Shown here piece after piece: positions 48,784 through 58,292 of a stretch of DNA of 64,000 nucleotides. This DNA is from an alpha proteobacterium AAP38. GTDB taxonomy: Bacteria > Pseudomonadota > Alphaproteobacteria > Azospirillales > Azospirillaceae. How positions within the stretch are numbered: the stretch's first letter is position 1; the number at the start of each line of letters is the position of its first letter. The DNA lies in contig LJHR01000005.1 of NCBI GenBank assembly GCA_001296005.1, positions 124,001-188,000 on the forward strand, read 5' to 3'. The translations under genes and the position numbers were made by a program. Under the pieces are notes generated by a model. It did no database searches and was not told the origin of the DNA. It saw nothing but the letters and a program-made list of their open reading frames with translations.

Positions 48784-50901
48784 TTAGAAGGTCCGGCGCA
48801 GTTCGACGAACCAGGTGCGCGGTTCACCGGGGAAATGGCCATTATGGGTCGTGAAGCCGGACGCGGCATATTCCTTGTCGAACAGGTTCTTCACCCGGAA
48901 CATCGCCTCCGCGAAGCCCAGATCCGTGATGATGGAGGCGTCGAAGATCGTGTAGGGCTTCACCGTCTGGCCGTTCAGGCTGAGGCGCCTTGAGACATGT
49001 TCCCCACCAAAGGCGAAGCCGGTATCGATGGCCGGCACCTGATAGCGGGTCCAGAAGCCAACCTTGTGGCGCGGGGCATTGGCAAAGCGGTTGCCCACGG
49101 CATTGGTAAGGCTCTGCCCCGGCACCGTGCCCGTGATCTTGGTATCGTTATAGCCGTAATTGGCTGTGAACACCCAGTCGGGCGTGATATCGGCGGAAAG
49201 GTCCAGTTCCAGCCCCTTCGCCGTCACCTCGCCCACAGGGCTCAACTGGTTGACGCCATTGACGGGTGACTTGGTGGTGTCGGTCTGCACCATGTTTTCG
49301 CGCACGATGCGGTAGATGGCGCCGTTGGCCTGGATGCGGCCACCCAGCAGCGCCGTCTTTACCCCAGCTTCCACCTGCCGGCCCGTTATCGGGTCAAAGG
49401 GACCGCCGGCATTTTCCGCCTGGCTGGCGATGGCCTGCGGTTCGAAACTGTTAGCGAAGCTGGCATAGAGAGACACTTCGTCGGTGGGCTTGTAGATCAG
49501 GCCCGTCCGCCATGTGTAGTCGCCATCGGAGAAGTCCGAGCCATTGACCCGGTTCACATCCTTGAAATGGTCGTAGCGGATGCCGGCCAGGGCGATCCAG
49601 TGCTGGCCCAGCCCCACCTGATCCTGCAGGTAGACGCCCTGGCGTTCGGCGCGCGTGTCCGTCCGGCTGAACGGCACATTGGACAGGTTGTAGGCGGCAC
49701 CGGAGGTCAGGCCATAGACGCGGTTGGTCAGGCTGGCATCGGGCACGGGGCCGCCGGCATTGCTGGCGCGGGCGGTCCGCTGCAACAGGATCGCATCCTC
49801 GCGGTACCAGTCGCCACCGAACAGGAACTGGTGGTCCAGGCCTGCCAGTTCCGTGTCGGCGATGAAGTTGACGGCAGTGGCCAGGGCATCGCTGTCCCGC
49901 TTCTGGTCGCGGAATTCACGCCGGACCATGTCAAGGATACCGTCGCGGTTGCTGTCATAGGTGCCGCGCGGTTCGTGATATTGCTGCACCTCGTTGGATT
50001 TGAACCAGCGCACGCCGGCATCCATGCGGATGGCGTCGGTCAGCCGCGTATCCAGCTTGGCCTGCAGCACATCGGATTTCAGCTTCGAATAATCCGTCGG
50101 CTCATTATGGTTCCAGGTGATGGGGGCCAGATAGACGCCGTCGTCGGTGACGGGTATGCCGCGCAGGCGGTTGGCGGGCAGGTCCTGGTCATAATGGATG
50201 ACCTGAAGCGTCAGCTTCGTCTCATCCGCCAGACGGATGCGCAGGCTGGCATCGCCGATCGCCGTCTCGTTACCGGCGCCGATCCGGAAACTGTCCATCT
50301 CCTCATAATAGGCGCCGACGCGGTAGGCGAAGCGGCCCTCCTCATCGATGGGACCCGTCACCTCCGCCGCACCGCCCAGACGGTCATAATTGCCGGCAAA
50401 GGCCCGCACCTCGCCCCGGAAATCGTCCTGGGGCGTCTTGGTGACATAATTCAGGGACCCGCCCGGTGCCGCCGGGCCGTACAGCATACCCGCCGGACCC
50501 TTCAGCACCTCCACCCGTTCGATGTTGAACAGCTGCGGTACGGCAAAGCCGATGAACGGGTCACCGCGCATCCCGTCATAATAGGCCTGTTCCTGGCGGA
50601 AGCCGCGGAAGGTGACGCCGGCATAGGTGAAGAAGGACAGGCCGGAAATGTTGCGGTACAGGTCTGTGACGTTGCGCGCGCCTAGATCCTTGATCAGTTC
50701 CGCGTTGATCACCTGTACCGACTGCGGGATGTCCAGGATGTTGGCGGGCACCTTGCCGATGGTGGTTCCTTCCACCCGGTACAGGCGCTGGACGCGGCCC
50801 GTGACGATGATTTCCTCCGTCATCGTTGCCGCCGGTTCCGCCATCGCGGCACCACCCATCAAAGTGGCGGCGCAAACGCCCATCATCCACCATGCCCGCA
50901 T
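48784..50901 (-). CDS. TonB-dependent siderophore receptor (FhuE/FoxA class)
   Basis: A 705-residue receptor. Signal peptide 1-21 (ending GGAAMA); then MTEEIIVTGRV as TonB box, plug with IGKVPANILDIPQSVQVINAEL, GARNVTDLYRNISGLSFF, FRGFRQEQAYYDGMRGDPF and VLKGPAGMLYGPAAPGGSLNYVTKTP, then a barrel ending TWFVELRRTF. The DIPQSVQVI and PAGMLYG motifs are those of the classical siderophore receptor family. ATG 50901 has GGGGG upstream and a perfect Fur-like palindrome 23 bases before it. It pairs with the PepSY gene downstream. Confidence 0.9.
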   Translation of the reverse strand: MRAWWMMGVCAATLMGGAAMAEPAATMTEEIIVTGRVQRLYRVEGTTIGKVPANILDIPQSVQVINAELIKDLGARNVTDLYRNISGLSFFTYAGVTFRGFRQEQAYYDGMRGDPFIGFAVPQLFNIERVEVLKGPAGMLYGPAAPGGSLNYVTKTPQDDFRGEVRAFAGNYDRLGGAAEVTGPIDEEGRFAYRVGAYYEEMDSFRIGAGNETAIGDASLRIRLADETKLTLQVIHYDQDLPANRLRGIPVTDDGVYLAPITWNHNEPTDYSKLKSDVLQAKLDTRLTDAIRMDAGVRWFKSNEVQQYHEPRGTYDSNRDGILDMVRREFRDQKRDSDALATAVNFIADTELAGLDHQFLFGGDWYREDAILLQRTARASNAGGPVPDASLTNRVYGLTSGAAYNLSNVPFSRTDTRAERQGVYLQDQVGLGQHWIALAGIRYDHFKDVNRVNGSDFSDGDYTWRTGLIYKPTDEVSLYASFANSFEPQAIASQAENAGGPFDPITGRQVEAGVKTALLGGRIQANGAIYRIVRENMVQTDTTKSPVNGVNQLSPVGEVTAKGLELDLSADITPDWVFTANYGYNDTKITGTVPGQSLTNAVGNRFANAPRHKVGFWTRYQVPAIDTGFAFGGEHVSRRLSLNGQTVKPYTIFDASIITDLGFAEAMFRVKNLFDKEYAASGFTTHNGHFPGEPRTWFVELRRTF

Positions 50902-50923
50902 TTTTAGAACCCCCACTTGAAAT

Positions 50924-50938
50924 TGCGAATAATTCGCA
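50924..50938. promoter_or_regulatory. Fur-like perfect palindrome before the siderophore receptor
   Basis: TGCGAATAATTCGCA is a perfect 7-1-7 palindrome 23 bases upstream of the receptor start. Its minus-strand form differs by one base from the element at 22620-22634. Placement before two independent TonB/PepSY iron operons supports an iron-responsive operator. Confidence 0.65.
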
Positions 50939-51133
50939 GATGCGATAGCGGGTGAAAGGCAGCGGGTCAACATGCATATGTGCGACACATGCATGCGCGC
51001 AGTTTCGACGGGGATGTATCCGATGCGTTTTCTGTTGCGGAAATGCAGACGGCGGCACAGGTGATATCCTGTGCCGCCGTCTGTGCGAGGGGGAATTGGG
51101 TCGCTGCTGATCTGGATCAGCAGCGACCATTCA

Positions 51134-54082
51134 TCAGAACTTTGCCCGCAGGCCGACATAGTAGGAGCGGCCAACCGCGTCATAGACGGCGACATCGGTG
51201 CTGTTCTGTGAGCTGGCCACGATGGGCAGGCCACGGTCGAACAGGTTGGTGACGCCGGCGCGCAGTTCGATGCTCTCATTGACCCGGACATTGCCGAACA
51301 GGTCGAACAGGTTATAGGCCGGCACGCCGCGCGACGGGTTGGTGGGCGTGGTCACCGCCGTCACGTCGTCCATCGCCCCCTGATACCGCCAGCGCAGACC
51401 GACGCCGAACAGGTCGGAGCGGTAGCCGACGGTGGTCAGCGCCTTCCAGCGCGGCAGGGCGCGGCCCAGCGTGCTGGTATTCACATAATCCTGGAATGCG
51501 CTGCCGGGCAGGGTCTGGATATTGTAGTGGTTCACCCAGCCGATGACGGGCGTGACATAGATCTCGGCGCTGGGATCGCCGACATCGGCACCGATATCCG
51601 ACAGGCTGGCCGACCAGTTGATCTGCACATCGATACCGTCGGTTTCCAGCCCGCCCAGGTTCAGGAAGGGCAGGCTGACATCCTGCAACTGACCCTGTGC
51701 ATCGCGGGTCAGCAACTGGCAGAACTCGTTCGTCGCGGCATAGGTGGGGTTGGAACCGTCGAGATTGTAGCACTTGGACAGGGTGGTGAGGCCCGGCACG
51801 CCGGAGATCACCTCCTTGATCTTGATGTTGTAATAATCAACGGAGATGGTGGTGCCGCCATACCACGGGCTGTCGCCCGGCATGGTCAGGACGGTGCCGA
51901 TATTGAACGTGTCGGCCTTTTCCGGGGTCAGGCCCAGATTGCCACGGATGGTGCCGCCGGTCGCCGTGGTGGGGAAGGTGTAGGTGTCGATGACATTAGC
52001 TGGCACACCCTGTGCGATGCAAAGGGCGCGGACCTGTGCCCCGCCTGCGCCCGTGCGGGCGATGGAGCGCACGTCGCAGGGATCACCGACAGAGGCCGGC
52101 GGTGTGCCGAACTGCACCTGCGTGCCCGTCGGCGGGGAGAACAGTTCCCCGATATTCGGCGCACGCACCGCGCGCTGATATGACCCGCGCAACATCAGCG
52201 CTTCAACGGGTTTCCAGCGCATGTCGCCTTCATAGGATTTGACGCTGCCCGTTGTGGAATAATCCGAATAGCGGGCGGCGGCACCGATGGCTAGTTCCTC
52301 CGCGAACTCCGCCCCGCTGATCAACGGGATATCCACCTGACCGGCAATTTCCTTCAGGTTGATATTGCCGCGTGCCGATGCCGAACCGGTCACCGCCTCG
52401 ATATTCTGGGCGGCCAGATCGCTGTCGGGCGTAAAGCGATAGGTGTTGCGGCGGTAGGAGGCGAGCAACGCCACTTGCAACGGACCGGCGGGCAGTTCGA
52501 CCACGGGGCCGGACAATTGCCCCTGCACCTGGCTCTGGGTCAGCTTTTCTGTGCTGAGCGCCGTCTTGGTCATATAGGTTTTGCAGGCGTCGGAGATGCG
52601 GGTGGAATTGCTGATCCCGAACGGGTTGAACCCGCCGGCGCACAGCGAATTGCCGCCATCCGCCGCGTTCAGCAGGTTCTGCACCTTGCTTTTCACGACG
52701 GCATTATACAGCGCCTGATCATGCAGGCTCTCGTCATAGGAGCTGTAGAGATCCCATTTCCAGCTGCCGGCCAGATCGCCTTTCAGGCCCAGGGCAAACT
52801 GACTGACCTTGTACTGTTCGTCCCAGTTCTTGTCGGCGATACCGACGTAACGCCCGTTCCAGGTGAAAGGCGCGTTGGGATTGGGGCGCGATGCCAGGAT
52901 GGCGCGCAGGTCGGCGGGAATGAAGGGATTGGTGGTCGGGATCGTGGTCAGATTGCCGATCTGGGTCAGGCTGCCGCCGCTTTCCGTATTCACGACGCTA
53001 TCGACATGCATGAACTGGCCATAGGCGGTGACGCCGTCGGCCACTTCATAATCGAAGGAACCGAAGGCGGTCTTGCGTTCCAGGGAGTTCTGGAACTGAA
53101 CCTGCTGTCCCACGGGCATGCGGACATTGCCGGCGATAATGGCATAACCATTATCCGTCGGACCCTTGTAGTTCAGGGCGCCCGTCTGCACGAACAGCGA
53201 ACCGTCATTATTGAAGCCCAGGTTCAGTGTGCGGCCCACGGTGGAGGTGACGCCATATTTGGCAAAGACGCTGTTGATGGCGGCCTGGGTCGGCAGGTTG
53301 GCGGCGTTGGGCACATAGGTGCCGGTGCCGATGAAGGAGGAGGGGGTGACGAATTCGAAAAATGAACGCTTGGACCCCTGCAGGCCCGGACGGTCCGTAT
53401 AGCTGGCCGTCAGCATCATGTGGCCCTTGTCGTCGGCAAAGGCGCTGCCCAGTGTGACGGACGCGGATTTCTTGAACACGTCGCCGCGTTCATCCTGACC
53501 GAACTGCACATCGGCGCGGACACCGTCAAAGGGCTGGATGGTCTTGAAATTGACCACGCCGGACATGGCGTCGGAACCATAGATGGCAGACGCACCGCCC
53601 GTGATCACATCGACGCTGCCGATGATGGCTTCGGGCAGGATGTTGATATCGACATTGCCGTTAATGTCCGACAGCGGCAGGCGCTTGCCGTTCAGCAGCA
53701 CCAGATTGCGGTTGGAGCCAAGGCCGCGCAGGTTCAGGCTGGCGCGGCCACCGCCGCCCTGTCCGCCTGTGCTGGACGTGCCGGCGGCGGTGAAGGAAGG
53801 CAGCTGATTCAGCGCCGCCTCAACCTCTACCTGGCCGCTTTCCTTGATGGATTCCGTCGATACTGTGGTGATGGGGCTGACCGCGACATTGTTGGGCCGC
53901 TGGATCAGGGAGCCGGTGACCACAATCTCTTCGATCAGCTCCGTCTTGCCGGCGTCGGCCTGCTGTGCCAGCGCCGGGCCTGCCAGCATCATGCCGGCGG
54001 CCAGCGACAGGGCCAGCGGCGAGGCCGTTTGCCGCAACCGGCCATGCACCGGCGGGCGCGTCTTGATCATCTTCTTGTCCAC
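51134..54082 (-). CDS. Large TonB-dependent receptor of the plant-ester/quinate cluster
   Basis: A 982-residue receptor, longer than siderophore types. The best start is GTG at 54082 (VDKKMIKT), six bases after GGGGAGGAAAA; ATG 54070 is second. Signal peptide ends GPALAQQ near residue 40. The plug has IEEIVVTGSLIQRPNNVAVSPITTVS, ALNQLPSFTAAGTSSTGGQGGGG, LNLRGLGSNRNLVLLNGKRLPL and VDVITGGASAIYGSDAMSGVVNF. This form is common in receptors for complex carbohydrates and plant compounds. It lies 92 bases after an exported esterase on the same strand, whose promoter has a TetR-like operator, so it likely imports a hydroxycinnamate or quinate ester. Confidence 0.88.
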   Translation of the reverse strand: MDKKMIKTRPPVHGRLRQTASPLALSLAAGMMLAGPALAQQADAGKTELIEEIVVTGSLIQRPNNVAVSPITTVSTESIKESGQVEVEAALNQLPSFTAAGTSSTGGQGGGGRASLNLRGLGSNRNLVLLNGKRLPLSDINGNVDINILPEAIIGSVDVITGGASAIYGSDAMSGVVNFKTIQPFDGVRADVQFGQDERGDVFKKSASVTLGSAFADDKGHMMLTASYTDRPGLQGSKRSFFEFVTPSSFIGTGTYVPNAANLPTQAAINSVFAKYGVTSTVGRTLNLGFNNDGSLFVQTGALNYKGPTDNGYAIIAGNVRMPVGQQVQFQNSLERKTAFGSFDYEVADGVTAYGQFMHVDSVVNTESGGSLTQIGNLTTIPTTNPFIPADLRAILASRPNPNAPFTWNGRYVGIADKNWDEQYKVSQFALGLKGDLAGSWKWDLYSSYDESLHDQALYNAVVKSKVQNLLNAADGGNSLCAGGFNPFGISNSTRISDACKTYMTKTALSTEKLTQSQVQGQLSGPVVELPAGPLQVALLASYRRNTYRFTPDSDLAAQNIEAVTGSASARGNINLKEIAGQVDIPLISGAEFAEELAIGAAARYSDYSTTGSVKSYEGDMRWKPVEALMLRGSYQRAVRAPNIGELFSPPTGTQVQFGTPPASVGDPCDVRSIARTGAGGAQVRALCIAQGVPANVIDTYTFPTTATGGTIRGNLGLTPEKADTFNIGTVLTMPGDSPWYGGTTISVDYYNIKIKEVISGVPGLTTLSKCYNLDGSNPTYAATNEFCQLLTRDAQGQLQDVSLPFLNLGGLETDGIDVQINWSASLSDIGADVGDPSAEIYVTPVIGWVNHYNIQTLPGSAFQDYVNTSTLGRALPRWKALTTVGYRSDLFGVGLRWRYQGAMDDVTAVTTPTNPSRGVPAYNLFDLFGNVRVNESIELRAGVTNLFDRGLPIVASSQNSTDVAVYDAVGRSYYVGLRAKF

Positions 54083-54174
54083 GTTTTCCTCCCCTTTTTG
54101 GCGTGCAGGGGTCACCGTTCCGGCAACGGCACGGGCCCCGGCTTTGCTTTTGCTGATTGTGCGACCGGTCCCCG

Positions 54175-55257
54175 TCAGCGGGGGCCGATTGCCGTCTGGA
54201 TGAAATCAAGCGTGTCGGCCAGTGCCTGACGGCTGACCTCCACGGTGCGTTCGGGCTTTTCGGCGATCCAGCTATGGTTGGCACCGTCGAAAATGCGGGT
54301 CTTTACCGAGATATTGGCGGCGGCCAAAGCCGAGGCGAACCGGTCCTGCTGCGCCACCGGCACGACATTGTCGTCCCTTCCATGCAGCAGCAGGAAGGGC
54401 GGGTCCTTGGCATCGACATGCGCGATGGGCGAGGCCTGGCGCACCCGGTCAGCGTCACAGCCGCTACCCGTGCAGCCCAGGAACCGGCGCATAGGCTCCG
54501 TCGGCGGCGCATCCTTGTTCAGGTAGCTGGGCATGGTGGCCAGATCATAGATCCCGAACCAGGAGACGACCGCCTGTACACAATCCGACGCCTGTTCCAC
54601 CCCGCCCGCACCCGTGGGGACGGTTTCAACGGTGGCGGGCCGGGCGGGGGCCGGTGCATCCTCTGCAAAGGCCGGGTCGGCGCAGCTGGCCCCCACCAGG
54701 GCCGCCAGATGACCGCCCGCCGACTGTCCCCAAGCGGCGAAACGGGTGGGATCGACACCGAACCGGGAACCATTGGCGCGCAGCCAGCGGATGGCGGATT
54801 TCACATCCTTGGCCGCAGCGGGGAACGGCGCCTCGCCGGAGAAACGGTAACTTACGGAGGCCACGACATAGCCCTGGGCCGCGATGGAGGCCAGAACCTT
54901 GGGCCAATCCTGGAAGGCCGCACTGCGGCGCGGGCCACCACCCATCCAGCCGCCGCCATGGATATAGACGATGACGGGCCGGGTCTTGCCATCCTGTCCC
55001 GCACCTGCCGGCAGGAACAGATCCAGCTTCAGCGGCCGGTAACCGGGCACGGTCTTATAGACCACATCCGGCATCCCCGTCACGCCACCGGCAAACGGAA
55101 CCGTGATGGTGGAAAAGGTATCTGCCCCCACCTGCTGTACCGAGGCGCCGACAGCGGCACTGGCCGCGACATCGGCGCCACCGGCATGGGCCACAGGCCC
55201 GATGGCCATGGCCGACAGGCACAGGAACGCGGATATGGCGGTGACGGAACGCTTCAT
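54175..55257 (-). CDS. Exported esterase, BD-FAE/lipase-like alpha/beta hydrolase
   Basis: A 360-residue hydrolase with signal peptide (cleavage after VAHA, residue 25). The oxyanion motif HGGGW is at 100-104, the nucleophile S179 in WGQSAGGHLAAL, the acid in LHGRDDNVVP and the base in DGANHSW. This is the hormone-sensitive lipase/BD-FAE arrangement that includes feruloyl esterases. An insertion around 195-225 is rich in Ala and Pro. A TetR-like operator lies 85 bases upstream of the start at 55257, and the large TonB receptor follows. Periplasmic hydrolysis of chlorogenate-type esters would fit; direct proof is absent. Confidence 0.83.
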   Translation of the reverse strand: MKRSVTAISAFLCLSAMAIGPVAHAGGADVAASAAVGASVQQVGADTFSTITVPFAGGVTGMPDVVYKTVPGYRPLKLDLFLPAGAGQDGKTRPVIVYIHGGGWMGGGPRRSAAFQDWPKVLASIAAQGYVVASVSYRFSGEAPFPAAAKDVKSAIRWLRANGSRFGVDPTRFAAWGQSAGGHLAALVGASCADPAFAEDAPAPARPATVETVPTGAGGVEQASDCVQAVVSWFGIYDLATMPSYLNKDAPPTEPMRRFLGCTGSGCDADRVRQASPIAHVDAKDPPFLLLHGRDDNVVPVAQQDRFASALAAANISVKTRIFDGANHSWIAEKPERTVEVSRQALADTLDFIQTAIGPR

Positions 55258-55341
55258 TCTTCCCCCCGACCCTTATTTTTGATTTTGCTGGTCCCGACGG
55301 ACGATGCCAGACGGCCCGACTTTTCTTTCGATGGAGTTAAT

Positions 55342-55359
55342 GTACGAAACAGTTCGTAC
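55342..55359. promoter_or_regulatory. TetR-like operator before the exported esterase
   Basis: GTACGAAACAGTTCGTAC is a perfect palindrome with seven-base arms and a four-base centre. It lies between the TetR gene and the esterase start (85 bases upstream of it). A 15/18 match stands at 60248-60265. Confidence 0.75.
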
Positions 55360-55432
55360 GTCGTCAATTGTGTTTGTTATGCCGCAGTGCGTTTCTTTGC
55401 GGATGCTGGAAATCCGTTATGGGGAGCGCCTT

Positions 55433-56101
55433 TCAGCCCTTGCGGCACCAGGTCATGACGATCTCCACCACCTGTTCCTTGCGTCGTGCCGCAGCCTCTT
55501 CGGACCCCAGCTCGTACCCGAAGATGGTGGAGAAGGTGTAGCGGTTGGAGACGTTGTAGAAGCTGAGCGCGCTGATGGTCATGTGCAGCTCGACCGGGTC
55601 GATATCCGCCCGGAACAGCCCTTCGGCCACGCCCTTGTCCAGAATGGCCTTCAGGCCCTGGATCACATGCTGGCTGCGGCGCTTGATGCCGTCGACATTG
55701 CCGATGAACGACCCGTGCAGGATGTTTTCGTTCATCACCAGCCGGACGAATTCCGGGTTCTTGAAATGGTGGTCGAAGGTCAGGCGGATATGGGCCTTCA
55801 ATGCCTCTTCCGCGCCGACATCCAGGATGGGCAGGGCCGCCTCCGAATCACGGATGGCGATATATTCCTGTTCCAGGACAGCCTGATACAGCCCTTCCTT
55901 CGATCCGAAATGGTAATAGATCATCCGCTTGGACGTGTCGGTCTTTTCCGCGATCTCGTCGATGCGGGCACCCATCAGGCCCTTGTCAGCGAATTCGCGG
56001 CGGGCCACGGCCAGGATATTGGCCTTGGTCTCATCGGCTTCGGCGGCGCGGGGATTGCGGGCCGGGGTTGCCGATTTCGACTTGGGCGCCGGGGCGTTCA
56101 T
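55433..56101 (-). CDS. TetR-family regulator
   Basis: A 222-residue repressor. The helix-turn-helix is in residues 25-72 (ETKANILAVARREFADKG, then ARIDEIAEKTDTSKRMIYYHFGSKEGLY), preceded by a basic, disordered-looking N-terminus (APAPKSKSATPARNP). The C-terminal half (HHFKNPEFVRLVMNENILHGSFI) resembles the TetR_C subgroup seen with aromatic and quinate genes. It lies within the ester/quinate gene set on the same strand and close to two matching palindromes (55342 and 60248), so it probably controls both promoters, with a pathway intermediate such as quinate, dehydroshikimate or protocatechuate as inducer. Confidence 0.9.
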   Translation of the reverse strand: MNAPAPKSKSATPARNPRAAEADETKANILAVARREFADKGLMGARIDEIAEKTDTSKRMIYYHFGSKEGLYQAVLEQEYIAIRDSEAALPILDVGAEEALKAHIRLTFDHHFKNPEFVRLVMNENILHGSFIGNVDGIKRRSQHVIQGLKAILDKGVAEGLFRADIDPVELHMTISALSFYNVSNRYTFSTIFGYELGSEEAAARRKEQVVEIVMTWCRKG

Positions 56102-56170
56102 GGATGATCCGTTGGATGATGATGGTGCGGGGCCACAGGATAATGCGGCCCCGCGCGTTTTGAAGCGAAT

Positions 56171-56653
56171 TCAGCCTTCCGCCGCAAAGACACTGATGAT
56201 CACGGCCCCGCCACCGGGCACGGGCGTGATCCTTCCTACGAAAATGCGGCGGTTCAGCCATTCATATTTGCCGGCGGGCGCGTGGAAGGCGGGTGTGGTC
56301 ATCAGGTAACGTGGGTCGGGGACCGACAGGCCCTTGTTATGCACAATGATGACGGCGCCATCATCGGTGCGCAGGGAATAGAGCGCCTCGATCTCCCGCA
56401 CGCCGTCGGGTCGGTCGATCTGCCAGTCGGCACCGCCGGCCATGACCTCCCCCTTGATCCCATCACCCGTGAAGGTGCCGCCGGTGATGGGGATGAAGCG
56501 GCGCTTGCCATGGTCGCTCACCCCCACCTCCACCGCCGGATCGACGGTGACGCGGGCCTGGAGGACCAGGCGCAGGCCGGGGGTGGGTACCGGCTCATAG
56601 GCCTGGATGGTGGCGGGACAAAGCAGCATCAGCAGCAGAAGCAGGTATTTCAT
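56171..56653 (-). CDS. Exported DUF3237 protein
   Basis: A 160-residue protein with a signal peptide (MKYLLLLLMLLCPATIQA). The mature part is a DUF3237 beta-barrel: GLRLVLQARVTVDP, KRRFIPITGGTFTGDGIKGEVMAGGADWQI, REIEALYSLRTDDGAVI, then RYLMTTPAFHAPAGKYEWLNRRIFVG. The family has no settled function but commonly occurs beside aromatic or ester catabolism genes. It begins 11 bases after the carboxylesterase stop and is thus in that operon. It might bind or lactonise an ester product in the periplasm; this is speculation. Confidence 0.8.
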   Translation of the reverse strand: MKYLLLLLMLLCPATIQAYEPVPTPGLRLVLQARVTVDPAVEVGVSDHGKRRFIPITGGTFTGDGIKGEVMAGGADWQIDRPDGVREIEALYSLRTDDGAVIIVHNKGLSVPDPRYLMTTPAFHAPAGKYEWLNRRIFVGRITPVPGGGAVIISVFAAEG

Positions 56654-56664
56654 GATGTCGTCCC

Positions 56665-58245
56665 TCAATCCCGCACGCGCGGCGTGCTGGACGGTGCCGG
56701 GGGTGGTGCTTCCCACCCGGCCAGCACGTCCAGCGTGGTATAGCGTGGCCAGTCCGCCACCCTTACCTGCTCCCCCAGTTCCATCAGGCGCGGCTTCTTC
56801 GCATCGAAACGCGGCCAGTCGGGTGACGGGGCGGCACCCCTGGCAAAGGACAGCAGCATGGATTGCATGCGGGTGGCGAGGTCCATATCCACCGATTCCC
56901 AGTTGCGGGTGCGGCGGAACAGGTTCAGCGCGTCCAGCGTACCCAGCCAATAGGGCACATCGCCCGTATGATAGGCGCCCACCGTCGCCGGATCATGGTC
57001 GGCGAAGCGGATGCCCGGTGTGTAGGGATGGCGGCGCGTGAACAGCCAGACATAGGCCGGCTGCTTCTGCGCGCGTGCCCAGGAAGCGACCTGCCGGCCC
57101 ACGGTGGCGTCACGCTGGATATCGGTGATGGCGCGGGGAATGCCGCCTGCATCCTTGACGGCATAGGCCTTCAGGACCTTGTCCGCCACATTGGGGAAGG
57201 ATTGCCGGATCAGCGCCTCATAGGCGGGCAGATCGGCGGCATTGCCCAGCGTGCGGAAGCTTTCATCGCGGGTGAAGCCGATCATCACCGGCACGTCGCT
57301 ATGCCCGTCCGTCTTCATCGCCTGATCGGGCGGCAGCGGCAGCACCTTGCCGTCCAGAACGATGGGGGAGCGGCGGGGCAAGGGCGTGGCGATGATCCGG
57401 TCGCCGGCCGCCGCGCGCATGTCGGCCAGGGAGCCGGCCTTCAGCGCGTCCTGCAACCGCTTGCCGTCCGCCTCCGCATCGGCGAGCGGGATGGGCGGCA
57501 GCAGGGCACCGAACGGGCTTCCGCTCATGCCGACGGCTCGGTGGAACAGGCCCTTGGCCTCCGGACTGGCCATCAGCAGGCCGATGGACATCGATCCCGC
57601 CGATTGCCCCACCAGGGTGACATTGCCGGGGTCACCACCGAAGCCCGCAATATTCTCCCGGACCCAGCGCAGGCCCTGTATCTGGTCCATCAGCCCGTAA
57701 TTGCCGGAATGTCCCCCGCCTTCCGCCGTCAGTTCGGGATGGGCCAGAAAGCCCAGCGTGCCGACACGGTAGGAAAGGGCGACATAGACCACGCCCTGCT
57801 TTGCCAGAAACTCCCCGGAATAGTTGGGCATGCTGGCGGAGCCGACATTGAACGCCCCGCCATAGATCCAGACCATCACCGGATAGGGCTTGCCCGCCGG
57901 CGCCGGTTCTTTAGGTGCCCAGACATTCAGGTACAGGCAATCCTCGCTGATCGCCTCATGCCCGAAATAATGGTTGATGGTGGACCCGCGCATGGGTTGC
58001 AGGCACATGGGTGCGAAACGGTCGGCATGCAGCACACCGTTCCAGCCCTGTACCGGCTGCGGCGGGCGCCAGCGCAGATCGCGCAGGGGCGGGGCGGCGA
58101 ACGGCACACCCAGAAAGGCGTTGACGCCGCTGTCCAGCAATTTGCCCTCAATCACACCGCCATCGACCTTCACGGTCTGGGCGGATGCCATAACGGGCAG
58201 GGACAGGCAGGCAACGCCCAGCAGCAGGCGGGACCAGATGGACAT
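56665..58245 (-). CDS. Exported type B carboxylesterase
   Basis: A 526-residue carboxylesterase/p-nitrobenzyl esterase-type enzyme with a signal peptide (cleavage near SAQ, residue 22). EDCLYLNVW (101-109), the oxyanion motif YGGAFNVGS, the nucleophile S215 in LVGQSAGSMS, an acid in GFTRDESFRTL and the histidine in GAYHTGDVPYWLG are all present. Type B esterases include chlorogenate and tannin-type esterases. Placement between quiC and the TetR gene suggests it frees quinate or shikimate from phenolic esters. Start 58245 is 47 bases after quiC. Confidence 0.88.
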   Translation of the reverse strand: MSIWSRLLLGVACLSLPVMASAQTVKVDGGVIEGKLLDSGVNAFLGVPFAAPPLRDLRWRPPQPVQGWNGVLHADRFAPMCLQPMRGSTINHYFGHEAISEDCLYLNVWAPKEPAPAGKPYPVMVWIYGGAFNVGSASMPNYSGEFLAKQGVVYVALSYRVGTLGFLAHPELTAEGGGHSGNYGLMDQIQGLRWVRENIAGFGGDPGNVTLVGQSAGSMSIGLLMASPEAKGLFHRAVGMSGSPFGALLPPIPLADAEADGKRLQDALKAGSLADMRAAAGDRIIATPLPRRSPIVLDGKVLPLPPDQAMKTDGHSDVPVMIGFTRDESFRTLGNAADLPAYEALIRQSFPNVADKVLKAYAVKDAGGIPRAITDIQRDATVGRQVASWARAQKQPAYVWLFTRRHPYTPGIRFADHDPATVGAYHTGDVPYWLGTLDALNLFRRTRNWESVDMDLATRMQSMLLSFARGAAPSPDWPRFDAKKPRLMELGEQVRVADWPRYTTLDVLAGWEAPPPAPSSTPRVRD

Positions 58246-58292
58246 GTTTCCTCCGTGATTCTGTTGCTTTTAGTGGGCGCTGTTCCGCGCCT

